Shown piece after piece: positions 1-9,374 of a DNA stretch of 64,000 nucleotides; positions within the stretch are counted from its first letter, which is position 1; each line of letters opens with the position of its first letter. The DNA is from Corynebacterium sp. p3-SID1056 (GTDB lineage Bacteria > Actinomycetota > Actinomycetes > Mycobacteriales > Mycobacteriaceae). The notes below the pieces were generated by a model that was not told where the DNA came from, did no database searches, and worked only from the letters and a program-made list of their open reading frames with translations. Position numbers and translations under genes: made by a program. Location: assembly GCF_025152525.1 (NCBI RefSeq), contig NZ_JALXXL010000001.1:124001-188000 (forward strand), in the 5' to 3' direction.

Positions 1-477
1 GCACCACGCGCGCACGTCGACGAACGAGGCGATGGCGTACTGATCAGTCATGACAATGTTCTTCTCGTGCGCCGCCTCGAGCGCTTCCTCCACCGTCATG
101 TTCGCGCCGCGGAAAGAGTAGTCGTAGAGGGTAAACAGCGGTGCGATGGTGACGCCGCCGAACTGCGGGTACGGGTCCTCCGGCGTGATGACGCCGATCT
201 CGCGCATCGCCTGCACCAGCGCCGTGTACTTCTCCCTGCCCTGGTAGCGGTCCGCCGAGCGGGAGAAGAGTTCATGGTTGCCGGGCGCCCAGATCACGGT
301 ATCGAAACGTTGCTTAAGCTGCTCCATCACCCGCACGATCAGATCCAAGCGTTCCGCGACATCGCCGGCCACGATGAGCCAGTCAGAAGGATCGCGCGGC
401 TGAATGTCGTCGATCTTCGGCCCATTGCGTTTGACTGCCGCGTGCAGGTCGCTGACAGCCCACAGCGTAGTGCTCAT
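1..477 (-). CDS. Metallophosphoesterase family protein (3' end cut by window)
   Basis: Calcineurin-like phosphoesterase; 159 codons are visible from an ATG at 477 and the C-terminus lies outside the window. Metal-binding motifs are readable in order: D-L-H in the first strand (residues 10-12), GDVAE (about 38-42) and GNHE (about 66-69). The family cleaves phosphomono- or diesters with a two-metal centre; the substrate cannot be told. It is the last visible gene of the leftward run that starts with rimP-nusA-infB, directly downstream of the MATE gene. In C. glutamicum I recall a predicted phosphohydrolase at this place, between dinF and truB. Family assignment is secure, function is not. Confidence 0.85.
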   Translation of the reverse strand, partial: MSTTLWAVSDLHAAVKRNGPKIDDIQPRDPSDWLIVAGDVAERLDLIVRVMEQLKQRFDTVIWAPGNHELFSRSADRYQGREKYTALVQAMREIGVITPEDPYPQFGGVTIAPLFTLYDYSFRGANMTVEEALEAAHEKNIVMTDQYAIASFVDVRAWC

Positions 478-502
478 AGTCGGCTCCTCTCTTTGTGCCG
501 CT

Positions 503-1895
503 TTACGACGCCCGCGTGCTCGCCCCGGTGCGCGCCCATGCGTCACCGCGGAAACGCACCACCACGCCCACCAGACGCAGTACCACCGAGGCGAGGTGCC
601 CGGCCCAGATACCGGCCAACCCCCAGCCAAAGACAACAGAGAGCAGCGTGAGCGGCAAGAACGCGCCAAGTACGCTCACGATAGTCAGGTTACGCAAAAA
701 GGCCGCGTCCGATGCCCCCCAGCAGCACGCCGTCGAGGGCGAACACCACCCCGCCGACAAGGATCATCGCGATGAGCAGCCACCACGGGGTATACAGTGC
801 GCTGAGCACCGCGTCATCGGAGGTGAATATGGCCTTGAGCGGGGCGTGGAAGAGCACGAAAATCGTCGCGAGCACGACGCCGAAGCCGACTGAGAAACGA
901 GTGGTTTGCACGCCCACCGACCGCGCCTCTGCGACGCGCCCCTTGCCCAGGGAGGCCCCGGTGAGCGTTTGCGCTGCGATTGCCATCGAGTCGAGCACGA
1001 GCGTGAGGAAATTCCACAACTGCAGCAAGATCTGGTGCGCCGCAAGCGTCGCCACGCCGAAGCGGCCGGCCACCGCGGCAGCCGCGAGGAAGGAGATCTG
1101 GAAAGACAGCGAGCGCAAGATCAGGTCACGGCCAAGCACCAGCTGGTCGCGCATAACCGCCCACCGCGGGGCCCAGGAACCATCGTGCTTGCGGATGAGC
1201 ACCGCGAGAAAAAGCGAGGCGGTAATCCCCATGCCCAACACGTTGGCCACCGCCGAACCAACGAGCCCGAAGCGCTGCACCAAAAACGGCAGCGCGATCG
1301 CCCCGGGCACCAGGCCGCACAGCGTGAGCAAGAATGGCAGGCGCGTGTTCTGGATGCCACGCATCCAGCCGTTGCCCGCCATAATGATCAGCGTCAACGG
1401 GATGGCAATGGCAGCCACGTGCATCCACCGCGCTGCCTGCGCCGCTGTCTCGTGGTCGTTGGTCAGCGCAAACGCGATCGGCTGCGCAAACAGCCAAATT
1501 ATCGTGGCGAGTCCCAGACCAACGAGCAGCGCCACCCACGTCGCCTGCACACCCTCTGCGATGGCCTCGTCGCGCTTGCCGGCACCAAAGAGCCGCGAAC
1601 TGCGCGCCGTGGTGCCGTACGACAAGAAGGTCAGCTGCGTCGTCACCGTCGACTGAATCGTGGTTCCGGCCGCCAACGCCGCCAGCTGCGCGGTGCCCAG
1701 CCGGCCCACCACCGCGGTATCGAGCAAGAGGTACAGCGGGTTCGCGGCCAGCACACCGAGTGCCGGCAGCGCGAGCGCCAAAATAGTACGCGCGCTGACC
1801 TCCGGTCCGCGGGTATCACTCGCATGCTGGTTTGTCCGTGTGCGCTGTCTAGACTTTTGGGTGGACTTTCGGGTGGACTCTGCTGCCACGCGCAC
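503..1895 (-). pseudogene. dinF: MATE/DinF-type efflux transporter, frameshifted in a G6 run
   Basis: Multidrug and toxin extrusion (MATE, DinF branch) membrane protein with about 12 hydrophobic segments. The main frame runs from a GTG at 1895 and stops at 690, after VLLGG. The homologous continuation lies in the next frame (DAAFLRNLTIV onward) and ends at 503. The break coincides with six C on the plus strand at 715-720 (G6 in the mRNA). Removing one G gives VLLGASDAAFLRNLT, the normal family sequence. The gene is therefore a single-base homopolymer frameshift: real mutation, phase-variable tract or sequencing error. Without repair the protein loses its last helices. The basic first 30 residues may not be translated. 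Confidence 0.85.
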
Positions 1896-1955
1896 GCTCC
1901 TTCACTTCACGTCAGATGAGGTACAACTCCAGGTAGGCACGGTGTGCCAGCCCGC

Positions 1956-2948
1956 CTAGCGCGCGGCGCGCTCCTCACGAGTCGGCAGCGCCGCGATCAG
2001 GTCGCGCACCACCATATCCTGCGAGCCATACGCGGTGTAGCCTGCCGCCGGTATGTGCCCGCCGCCACCGAAGCGCTGTGCGAGCTTCGACACGTCAATC
2101 ACACTCGAACGCAGCGAAACAGCCCAGCGCTTCGGCCCGTTTTGCTTCAGCACCATGCCAACGTCGCAGCCCTCGAGCGCACGGGCGTAATCGATGATCG
2201 CCTCTACGGTAGTTTGGCTCATCCGCGCCAGCGACTCGGCGGGAATGGTAAACACGCTGAGTTTGAGCCCAGCCTCGCGGAAGTTCTGCAGATCGGCGAG
2301 TACCCCACCCATGATCTGCAGATCCCGCGCGCTGGCCTTATCAATCAGGTCCATGGAAATCTGGCGGGTATCCAGGCCGTAGCCCATCAACTCCCCTGCC
2401 AGACGGTGCATGCGCGGGGTGCCCCACCGGAAATTGCCCGTGTCGGTGACCAAGCCCGCATACAGGCAATAGGCCATGTCGTAGTCCAGCGTCACGTCCA
2501 GGTAGGAAAAGAGTTCCCGAATGATCGTGGTGGTGGACTCGGCATCGAGGATGAGGTTGTGCGCGCCGAAGGCCGGGTTGGTCTCGTGGTGATCGATGAC
2601 CACCACGCGCGAAGGATCGGCCGCGATCTGTTCCCGCAGCAGCCCGGTGCGGTCCGCGGACGCACAGTCCACCGTGACCACGAGGCCGTCGTCCGGCAGC
2701 TCGGCGCCGTAGGTGATCTCGTCCACCCCGGGCACCGTGAGCAGGTTTTCGGGGTGCGGGTAGGTCTGCCCGATAAACACGTGCGCGTCGATACCCAGCG
2801 AACGAAGCCCCGCGGTCAGCCCACACGCCGAACCGACTGCGTCCGCGTCCGGCTTAATGTGCGCCACCACCGAAATCTTCTTCGCCGCGCGCAGCACCTT
2901 GGCGATCTGCGCGAACTGTGCTTCCGTGCCCGGGAACAGTGCCTCCAT
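1956..2948 (-). CDS. nrnA: DHH/DHHA1 phosphoesterase (NrnA-like oligoribonuclease / pAp phosphatase)
   Basis: 330 residues. The N-terminal DHH domain shows DAD (34-36), a lone Asp in TVDCAS (94) and DHH (119-121), which bind the two catalytic metals. The C-terminal DHHA1 domain has FGGGGH (293-298) for substrate binding. Relatives degrade 2-5-mer RNAs and dephosphorylate 3'-phosphoadenosine 5'-phosphate; some act on cyclic dinucleotides, so the exact substrate is open. The ATG follows the rbfA stop without a gap (TAAATG), so translation is probably coupled. The place downstream of infB-rbfA is conserved in Actinobacteria. Confidence 0.9.
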   Translation of the reverse strand: MEALFPGTEAQFAQIAKVLRAAKKISVVAHIKPDADAVGSACGLTAGLRSLGIDAHVFIGQTYPHPENLLTVPGVDEITYGAELPDDGLVVTVDCASADRTGLLREQIAADPSRVVVIDHHETNPAFGAHNLILDAESTTTIIRELFSYLDVTLDYDMAYCLYAGLVTDTGNFRWGTPRMHRLAGELMGYGLDTRQISMDLIDKASARDLQIMGGVLADLQNFREAGLKLSVFTIPAESLARMSQTTVEAIIDYARALEGCDVGMVLKQNGPKRWAVSLRSSVIDVSKLAQRFGGGGHIPAAGYTAYGSQDMVVRDLIAALPTREERAAR

Positions 2949-3413
2949 TTATGCCTCTGCTCCTGCGGAGCCCGCACGACCTGTGCCATCCGTCTTATAC
3001 GGGTTGTCCTCTCCGGCCGGCGTCGCGCCCTCGCGCAGGCGCGCGGTCTCCTCGTCGCGGGCGCGGGCGCGGTTGAGCAGCTCCTCCATCCGCGCGGAGG
3101 CCTCCGGCACAGTATCCAGCTCAAATGTCAACGTCGGCGTAAAGCGAACGGAAAGCTGGTCGCCGACGATCTTGCGCAGCTGGCCGCGGGCACGATGCAG
3201 TGCCTCGGCCGCCTGCTCGTAGTTCGGCTCCTCGTCGATCTCGCGACCGCGCACCGTGTAGTACACAGTCGCGTCGTGCAGGTCGCCGGTCACGCGAACA
3301 TCGGTGACGGTGACCAGCTCCAACCTCCGGTCCTTGACCTCTCGCTCGATCGCGGAAGCAACAATCGCGTGAATCTGCTTTGCCAGACGTTGCGCGCGCG
3401 GGTTGTCAGCCAT
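2949..3413 (-). CDS. rbfA: Ribosome-binding factor A
   Basis: Cytosolic factor that binds the immature 30S subunit and helps 5' end maturation of 16S rRNA. About 154 residues with the KH-like fold; [18 protein letters not shown] at the start and [10 protein letters not shown] near residue 100 are typical. The start is set by AAAGGAG seven to eight bases upstream of ATG at 3413; a longer frame to 3434 lies over the ribosome binding site and is rejected. The tail after about residue 125 is charged, Gly/Ala-rich and probably disordered. It follows infB and is joined stop-to-start to the DHH phosphoesterase gene. Confidence 0.93.
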   Translation of the reverse strand: MADNPRAQRLAKQIHAIVASAIEREVKDRRLELVTVTDVRVTGDLHDATVYYTVRGREIDEEPNYEQAAEALHRARGQLRKIVGDQLSVRFTPTLTFELDTVPEASARMEELLNRARARDEETARLREGATPAGEDNPYKTDGTGRAGSAGAEA

Positions 3414-3485
3414 GTCATCATCTCCTTTATTCACGTCAGCGTCTCTTCAAGTTTAGACGCCTGCACTGCTTATCGACGCCACAGC

Positions 3486-3518
3486 GCCCCCTCCCCGGCA
3501 CAGAACCGGAAAGGGGGC
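3486..3518 (-). terminator. GC-rich hairpin between infB and rbfA
   Basis: In the infB mRNA direction GCCCCCT pairs with AGGGGGC and an inner TTCCGG with CCGGGG (two G-U pairs), around a loop of about seven bases. No T-run follows, so it may be an attenuator or an mRNA processing/stabilising hairpin rather than a full terminator. Confidence 0.45.
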
Positions 3519-3541
3519 ACCGATGAGGCGTGTATTCCGGC

Positions 3542-6313
3542 CTAGTCGCGCGGAACCTCGACCATCTCGTAGACCTGAATCTGGTCGTCGACCTGGATAT
3601 CCGGGTACGACAGCACCATACCGCACTCGTAGCCCTTGGCCACCTCGGTGACGTCGTCCTTCTCGCGGCGCAGCGACTCGATCGTCGCGTCCGGAGTAAT
3701 GACGTTGCCGTCGCGGACCAGGCGCAGCTTCGCGCCGCGCTTGACCTTGCCCTCGGTCACCATGCAGCCGGCGATGAGGCCAACGGAGGAAGCCTTGAAG
3801 ATCTGGCGGATCTCCGCAGCACCCATCTCGCGCTCCTCGTAGATCGGCTTGAGCATGCCCTTGAGCGCTGCCTCCACCTGGTCGATGACCTCGTAGATCA
3901 CCGAGTAGTAGCGGATATCCACGCCCTCGTTGTTGGCTTCCTCGGTTGCCTTGCCCTCAGCGCGGACGTTGAAGGCCACGATGACCGCATCGGATGCGGC
4001 AGCGAGCACCACGTTGGTCTGGGTGACCGCACCGACGCCGCGGTCGATGATGTTCACCTCGACCTCGTCGTCCACCTCGATCTTGAGCAGGGCCTCCTCC
4101 AGGGCCTCCACCGAACCGGCGTTGTCGCCCTTGAGGATGAGGTTGAGCTGGTTGGTCTCCTTGAGCGCCTGATCCAGGTTCTCCAGGGAGACGCGCTTCT
4201 TGGTGCGCGCCTGCATTGCAGCACGCTGACGCGCGTCACGCTGCGCCGCAATCTGACGCGCCACGCGGTCGTCCTCGACCACGAGCAGGTTGTCGCCCGG
4301 GCCGGGAACGCCGTTGAGGCCCTGGACCTGGACCGGACGGGAGGGCCCAGCCTCTTCCACGTCGTTGCCCCACTCGTCGACCATGCGGCGCACGCGGCCA
4401 AAGTTGCCGCCCACCACGATGGAGTCGCCGACGCGCAGCGTACCGCGCTGCACAATGACGGTGGAGACCGGACCGCGGCCGCGGTCAAGGTGGGACTCGA
4501 TGGCCACACCTTGGGCGTCCATGTCCGGGTTTGCCGTCAGCTCAAGTGCCGCATCTGCGGTGAGCAGGACGGCCTCCAAAAGCTCGTCGATACCCGTGCC
4601 CTGCTTAGCAGAGATGTCGATGAACATGGTGTCGCCGCCGTACTCCTCTGGAATGAGGCCGTACTCGGTGAGCTGGCCGCGGATCTTGTCCGGCTGTGCC
4701 TCCGGCTTATCCACCTTGTTCACGGCAACCACGATCGGCAGGTCCGCCGCCTTGGCGTGGTTGATCGCCTCAACGGTCTGCGGCATCACGCCGTCGTCCG
4801 CAGCCACGACCAGGATGGCCAAGTCCGTGGACTTCGCACCGCGGGCACGCATGGCGGTAAACGCCTCGTGGCCCGGGGTATCGAGGAAGGTGATTTTGCG
4901 CTGCTCGCCGTCGAGCTCGACCTCGGTCTGGTACGCGCCGATGCCCTGGGTAATGCCGCCGGCCTCGCCGCGGCCAACGTTGGCCTTGCGGATCGAGTCC
5001 AGAAGGCGGGTCTTACCGTGGTCGACGTGGCCCATGACGGAGACCACTGGCGGGCGCTGCTCGAGCGCCTCTTCGCCGCCTTCGTCCTCGCCAAACTGCA
5101 GGTCGAAGGATTCAAGCAGCTCGCGGTCCTCGTCCTCCGGGGAAACGATCTGCACCTCGTAGTTGATCTCAGCACCCAACAGCTGCAGCGTCTCCTCGGA
5201 GACCGACTGGGTAGCCGTGACCATCTCGCCCAGGTTGAACAGGGCCTGGACCAGGGAGGATGCATCGGTGTTGATCTTCTCCGCCAAGTCCGACAGGGTC
5301 GCACCCTGGCGCAGGCGGACCGTCTTGCCGTCGCCGTCAGGCAAACGCACGCCACCGATCACGTTCGGCTTGTGCATCTCCTCGTATTCGGCCCTCTTCT
5401 GGCCCTTCGACTTACGACGACGCCCCGGTGCGCCACCCGGGCGACCGAATGCACCTGCGGTACCGCCGCGACGACCGCCGCGTCCACGGAAGCCGCCACC
5501 GCGCGGCGGGCCACCCGGTCCGCCACCGCGACCGCGACCACCGCCGCCTCCGCGACCATTGCGGGAGCCAGCAGCCTTCGCTGGCATCTGCTTCGGCGAG
5601 GGCGCTGCCGCCATATCGGCGGGCGACGGGCGACGACCGCCACCGGAGCGGTTACCACCCGGACGCGGCGCACCCTGCCCCTGGGACCCCTGGCCGCGGC
5701 CACGGCCGCCGCCCTGGCCCTGACCACCGCGGCCGCCGCCGGGACGCGGCGCCGGGCGCGGTGCGGAAGTGTTCGAGGAAAATGGGTTGTTCGCTACCTT
5801 CGGGCGACCACCCGGCTTTGCCTTCGGACGCGGCATCGAACCAGGCGTCGGGACGTCCTTCTTCGCGGCCTGACCCGGCTTGGGTGCAGCCGGCTTGGCC
5901 GCCTGACCCGGCTTCGGCGCAGCGGGCTTCGCGGCCTGACCCGGCTTCGGCGCAGCGGGCTTCGCGGCCTGACCCGGCTTGGGTGCAGCCGACTTTGCTG
6001 CCTGACCCGGCTTGGGCGCGGCAGGCTTCGCGGCCTGACCAGGCTTCGGCGCTGCCGGCTTGGCTGCCTGACCAGGCTTGGACGGCGCAGGCTTCGCCCC
6101 GCCGGCAGCCGGCTTCTCGTCCTTTGTTTCCTTCGGCTCGTTTTCCGCGTTCTTCGCTTCGTAGAACGCGGTCATCTTCCGCACGACCGGCGACTCAATG
6201 GTCGACGAGGCGGTCTTCACAAACTCGCCCTGCTCTTTGAGCGTGGCGAGCAGTTCCTTACTCGTAACTCCAAGCTTCTTCGCAAGCTCGTGTACTCGTA
6301 ACTTTCCGGGCAC
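3542..6313 (-). CDS. infB: Translation initiation factor IF-2
   Basis: GTPase that brings fMet-tRNA to the 30S subunit and promotes subunit joining. 923 residues. Order: N-terminal IF2N domain (1-50); Ala/Pro/Lys linker (about 75-151) of near-perfect ten-residue units based on [10 protein letters not shown]; Gly/Arg-rich linker (185-290); second IF2N domain (about 315-390); G domain with GHVDHGKT (428-435), DTPGH (478-482) and NKVD (532-535); then domains II-IV. ATG at 6313, stop TAG. Gene order nusA-ylxR-infB-rbfA is the usual one. The linker repeats are low complexity and probably vary in number among strains. Confidence 0.98.
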   Translation of the reverse strand: MPGKLRVHELAKKLGVTSKELLATLKEQGEFVKTASSTIESPVVRKMTAFYEAKNAENEPKETKDEKPAAGGAKPAPSKPGQAAKPAAPKPGQAAKPAAPKPGQAAKSAAPKPGQAAKPAAPKPGQAAKPAAPKPGQAAKPAAPKPGQAAKKDVPTPGSMPRPKAKPGGRPKVANNPFSSNTSAPRPAPRPGGGRGGQGQGGGRGRGQGSQGQGAPRPGGNRSGGGRRPSPADMAAAPSPKQMPAKAAGSRNGRGGGGGRGRGGGPGGPPRGGGFRGRGGRRGGTAGAFGRPGGAPGRRRKSKGQKRAEYEEMHKPNVIGGVRLPDGDGKTVRLRQGATLSDLAEKINTDASSLVQALFNLGEMVTATQSVSEETLQLLGAEINYEVQIVSPEDEDRELLESFDLQFGEDEGGEEALEQRPPVVSVMGHVDHGKTRLLDSIRKANVGRGEAGGITQGIGAYQTEVELDGEQRKITFLDTPGHEAFTAMRARGAKSTDLAILVVAADDGVMPQTVEAINHAKAADLPIVVAVNKVDKPEAQPDKIRGQLTEYGLIPEEYGGDTMFIDISAKQGTGIDELLEAVLLTADAALELTANPDMDAQGVAIESHLDRGRGPVSTVIVQRGTLRVGDSIVVGGNFGRVRRMVDEWGNDVEEAGPSRPVQVQGLNGVPGPGDNLLVVEDDRVARQIAAQRDARQRAAMQARTKKRVSLENLDQALKETNQLNLILKGDNAGSVEALEEALLKIEVDDEVEVNIIDRGVGAVTQTNVVLAAASDAVIVAFNVRAEGKATEEANNEGVDIRYYSVIYEVIDQVEAALKGMLKPIYEEREMGAAEIRQIFKASSVGLIAGCMVTEGKVKRGAKLRLVRDGNVITPDATIESLRREKDDVTEVAKGYECGMVLSYPDIQVDDQIQVYEMVEVPRD

Positions 6314-6422
6314 GTGTCTCCTTGTGGTTGATGCTAGGAGCGCGGTGCCCTGCTACGGGTACCGACCCCTAGACGTGGTCAATGACTTTCATCGCTGATG
6401 CTGCTTCACGGTTGTGTACTCA

Positions 6423-6737
6423 TCAGTGTTCGGTCTTCCTTACTTGCGTTGGGTCTTTCGCCTGATCGGCGAGGTACGTGTGTACATGACCTAGGTCCAC
6501 CGGAGTGGACAGACGGAAAGCGCGCGCAAAGGCACGGCGCTGCTCCGCCAGCTCGAGTGCGTCCCGCGTGGGAGTGATCCACGCTCCCCTACCCGGTAAC
6601 TTCCGGGACGGGTCGGCCACAATGCGGCCGGGAACGTCCGGGTCTTGCACGAGCCGCAGCAGGCGCGTGTCTGGCAGTGTCTCGCGCGTGGCGATACAAG
6701 TGCGGGTACGGATGGGACGCTTACGCGCATCGCTCAT
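6423..6737 (-). CDS. ylxR: YlxR family RNA-binding protein (DUF448)
   Basis: Small basic protein of about 104 residues. The start at 6737 is chosen from AAAAGGAAGG some eight bases upstream of ATG; a longer frame to 6821 has no such site. Diagnostic features are the opening RKRPIRTRTCIATR, the central LVQDP and PGRGAW. The family occurs between nusA and infB in most Gram-positive bacteria; members bind RNA, and YlxR has been linked to RNase P and to transcription control. No enzyme motif is seen. Its place after nusA supports co-transcription. Confidence 0.93.
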   Translation of the reverse strand: MSDARKRPIRTRTCIATRETLPDTRLLRLVQDPDVPGRIVADPSRKLPGRGAWITPTRDALELAEQRRAFARAFRLSTPVDLGHVHTYLADQAKDPTQVRKTEH

Positions 6738-6949
6738 CCAGCACCTTCCTTTTCGCTTCGCGGACCTCTCGGTCTTGGACTCAGCCAGCCACCCGCTTCT
6801 GCGCCGGCACGAGCGTGACACGGCACACGGGAATTAAGCCGCCTACTAGCCTACGCCAAAACCGCGCTAAAAAATACTTCCGGGTCGTACTCAAGCCGAG
6901 CGCTGCTCACAGCGGTGTAATTTCCCGCCCTCGGCAGGCCCCGCGCGCC

Positions 6950-7954
6950 CTAGTCTGCAGCCGCGTCGGAGTGGATATCAATCTTCCACCCCGTCAGGCG
7001 AGCTGCGAGACGGGCATTCTGCCCTTCCTTGCCGATGGCCAGCGAGAGCTGGTAGTCCGGCACGGTCACGCGCGCAGCCTGTGCTTCCTCGTCGAGCACC
7101 TCGACCTTGATTACCTTCGACGGCGCGAGCGAGTTGCCCACGTAGGTGGCCGGGTTATCCGAGTAGTCAATAATGTCGATTTTCTCGCCGCCAAGTTCCT
7201 TCATGACATTGGACACACGAGAGCCGCGCGGACCAATGCACGCGCCCTTCGCGTTCACGCCCTTGACGGTGGCGCGCACCGCCACCTTGGAACGGTGGCC
7301 TGCCTCGCGGGCAATGGCGATGATCTCCACGGAGCCGTCTTCCACCTCCGGGACCTCGAGCGCGAAGAGCCCGCGGACCAGTTCCGGGTGCGTGCGCGAC
7401 AGGTTGACCTGCACGTTGCGCTCCCCCTTGTTCACGCCCACTACGTAGGCCTTCACGCGGTCGCCGTGGGTGAGCCGCTCGCCCGGGATCTGCTCGGCCG
7501 GCAGAAGGATCCCGTCCTGGGGGTCGGCCTCGGTGCCGAGCTGGACGATCGTCAGCCCGCGGGCCTCTGCGTTCGCGTCACGCTGCACCACGCCGGAGAC
7601 GACGCGGCCTTCAAACTCGGAATACTCGGTGTAGACGCGACCGGCCTCGACCTCGCGCAGGCGACGCTTGATCGCGTCGCGCACGGCTGGGGCACCGATG
7701 CGGGAGAAGTTGACCGGCGTTGCGTCGTACTCGGAGAGCACCTCGCCCTCCGCGTCGACCTCGCTGACCATGACGTGTACATCGCCGGTATCGGGGTCGA
7801 TGTCTACGCGCGACTTGGTGTTTTCGCCCGGGTCCACCTCGCGGTAGTCCAGGTATGCAAACAACAGCGCGCTCGCGATCGTGGTCAGCAGGTCGTCGAC
7901 GTCGATGTCCTGCTTGTCCTCAATCACTTTGAGCGCGTTCAAGTCAATATTCAC
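6950..7954 (-). CDS. nusA: Transcription termination/antitermination factor NusA
   Basis: 334 residues. The N-terminal RNA-polymerase-binding domain (1-~125) starts MNIDLNALKVIE. An S1 domain follows (about 130-200; GRVVSGVVQRD), then two KH domains (about 230-334) with GPRGSRV and the second GKEGQNARLAARLTGW motif. It binds elongating RNA polymerase, affects pausing and hairpin-dependent termination, and takes part in rRNA antitermination. No acidic C-terminal repeats, as usual in Actinobacteria. It starts 33 bp after rimP, presumably in one transcript. Confidence 0.98.
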   Translation of the reverse strand: MNIDLNALKVIEDKQDIDVDDLLTTIASALLFAYLDYREVDPGENTKSRVDIDPDTGDVHVMVSEVDAEGEVLSEYDATPVNFSRIGAPAVRDAIKRRLREVEAGRVYTEYSEFEGRVVSGVVQRDANAEARGLTIVQLGTEADPQDGILLPAEQIPGERLTHGDRVKAYVVGVNKGERNVQVNLSRTHPELVRGLFALEVPEVEDGSVEIIAIAREAGHRSKVAVRATVKGVNAKGACIGPRGSRVSNVMKELGGEKIDIIDYSDNPATYVGNSLAPSKVIKVEVLDEEAQAARVTVPDYQLSLAIGKEGQNARLAARLTGWKIDIHSDAAAD

Positions 7955-7987
7955 TTGTCTTCCTCCCAGGTAAGCCTTCGTGCAGGC

Positions 7988-8530
7988 CTACGCGTCTACT
8001 ACTTCTTCGAACGGTGCGTCGACCAGCTCCTGCTCGGCCGCCGGCGGCGCTTTGAATTCAATTTCTACCACTGCCTTGGGCATTTCGGAAACCAGCCGGG
8101 CGTCTACTGCGGGCGTTTTGGCCCCGCGCTCGATCAGCGCCACCCTGGTTTCCGTCTCGTCGAGCGCCCCGATGCGCCACAGCTCCTTCTTCCCATCGGC
8201 GTCGATGAGCGCTACGGCGCGGCCGCGGTTGCGCCGCCAGTGGCGCGGCTCGGTCAGCGGCATGTCCACGCCTGGGGTCGTGACCTCGAGGGTGTAGCCG
8301 GCGCCGAAGTTGAGGTCGCCTGCGTCCTCGTGGGCGTCGAAAAGCTCGCTGAGCTCGTTGGACACCTCCTCCAGCTCGTCCAGCGTCGGGGGCGTGTCAC
8401 CGTCGAGCGCGATGACCACCTGCGATTTCTTGCCGGCGCGCACCGCGCGGATCTGCTCAACGTCCAACTCGTGGTTGCGGGCAATCGGCGCGACCAGCGC
8501 GCCCAGCTGCTCAGGTGTAGGAAAAGCCAT
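7988..8530 (-). CDS. rimP: Ribosome maturation factor RimP
   Basis: 180 residues, cytosolic 30S assembly factor. The first domain carries LDVEQIRAVRAGKKSQVVIAL and DLNFGAGYTLEVTTPGVDMPL; the second is the SH3-like half, with an acidic tail ending FEEVVDA. ATG at 8530 is chosen over the long upstream frame because the family begins at MAFPTPEQL. It lies seven bases after a TAGGGT box (8543-8538), fitting a leaderless transcript and making rimP the first gene of the rimP-nusA-ylxR-infB-rbfA operon. Confidence 0.95.
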   Translation of the reverse strand: MAFPTPEQLGALVAPIARNHELDVEQIRAVRAGKKSQVVIALDGDTPPTLDELEEVSNELSELFDAHEDAGDLNFGAGYTLEVTTPGVDMPLTEPRHWRRNRGRAVALIDADGKKELWRIGALDETETRVALIERGAKTPAVDARLVSEMPKAVVEIEFKAPPAAEQELVDAPFEEVVDA

Positions 8531-8537
8531 GCCCACC

Positions 8538-8554
8538 ACCCTATCGTGTACGGT
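8538..8554. promoter_or_regulatory. Divergent -10 boxes for rimP and the lipoprotein gene
   Basis: Minus strand: TAGGGT (8543-8538) followed by 7 nt and ATG of rimP. Plus strand: TACGGT (8549-8554) followed by 7 nt and GTG of the lipoprotein gene. Both fit corynebacterial TAnnnT -10 elements of leaderless genes. No good -35 box was found. Confidence 0.55.
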
Positions 8555-8561
8555 TTTCCGC

Positions 8562-9374
8562 GTGAAGAAACTCCTCGCCGTCACGATGCTGACCTTGCCC
8601 CTTGCCGCCTGCGATGCGCTCGACGTCATCGGCCCGCGCCCAAACGCTGAGCTCGTCGCGCTCGGGCAGCAGGCCTTCGCCGATGGGCAAGTGCTTGACG
8701 ACGCCACGTTGGCCCACACCCGCCACACCCAAGCAACCCAGCTCTTCAACGAGGCCGAACGCCTCTGTGGCACCACCGAATCCGGTGAGCTCCCTACCAC
8801 CTGCGAATTTGAGCGCGGCCCCGGCGAGACCACCGGCAACGCGGACCCGGCGGCCGCGGCACACCTGGCCACCGCAGCACTCCTCGACGCCGCGGCAGAC
8901 GCCCCCGAGGAATCCATCACGCTGCTGGTCGCGCAGGCCATCGACCTGCGTGCCGGACAGGCCGCAGATCAGGCAGATACGCCCGCCGGCGAGGCGCTCG
9001 ACAACGAGAAGGACCTGGATGCAGCCCGTGCCATGCTGCGCGAGGAATACGCCGCCCAATTCGGCTTCGGCATGGCCACCGCGTATGCCGACGACGCCAC
9101 CGATGCTCGCCTCGATGAGCTGCGCGAGGCCTCCGACGCTCGCGCGCTCGCCCTGGTCTCCGCGCTAGAGCCCACCGGCGACGTCCCCGAGGCCGCCCCC
9201 GGCTACGCCTTCGAAGGCGTGCCCTCCCCGAGTGACGCGGCCTCGGCCGGAGCCTACGCGCAGGCCCAGCAGCAGGCGCTGATCGACCAGTGGCGCGCCA
9301 CCGCCGCCCACGCCCAGTCCGACGCCTTCCGACGCCTCGCCGTGGAACTCGCGGCGAACGCGCAGCGCGTTTAG
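8562..9374 (+). CDS. Secreted lipoprotein, possible DUF4439-type ferritin-like domain
   Basis: 270 residues from GTG at 8562. A short signal peptide ends in the lipobox LAAC (Cys 17), so the mature protein is probably lipid-anchored outside the membrane. The rest is Ala/Glu/Asp-rich and helical, with an internal [18 protein letters not shown] and a late [12 protein letters not shown] segment. The place beside rimP suggests the actinobacterial lipoprotein family with a ferritin-like four-helix domain (DUF4439), but no metal-ligand pattern could be confirmed. Its stop overlaps that of convergent proS by four bases (9371-9374). Confidence 0.8.
   Translation: MKKLLAVTMLTLPLAACDALDVIGPRPNAELVALGQQAFADGQVLDDATLAHTRHTQATQLFNEAERLCGTTESGELPTTCEFERGPGETTGNADPAAAAHLATAALLDAAADAPEESITLLVAQAIDLRAGQAADQADTPAGEALDNEKDLDAARAMLREEYAAQFGFGMATAYADDATDARLDELREASDARALALVSALEPTGDVPEAAPGYAFEGVPSPSDAASAGAYAQAQQQALIDQWRATAAHAQSDAFRRLAVELAANAQRV

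Noticed and set aside
3530..6301. 923-codon open frame antisense to infB
   Set aside because: Shadow frame in high-GC DNA; no family resemblance, and infB on the other strand is certain.
8310..8561. N-terminal extension of the lipoprotein frame
   Set aside because: Antisense to rimP; the signal peptide and lipobox begin at GTG 8562.
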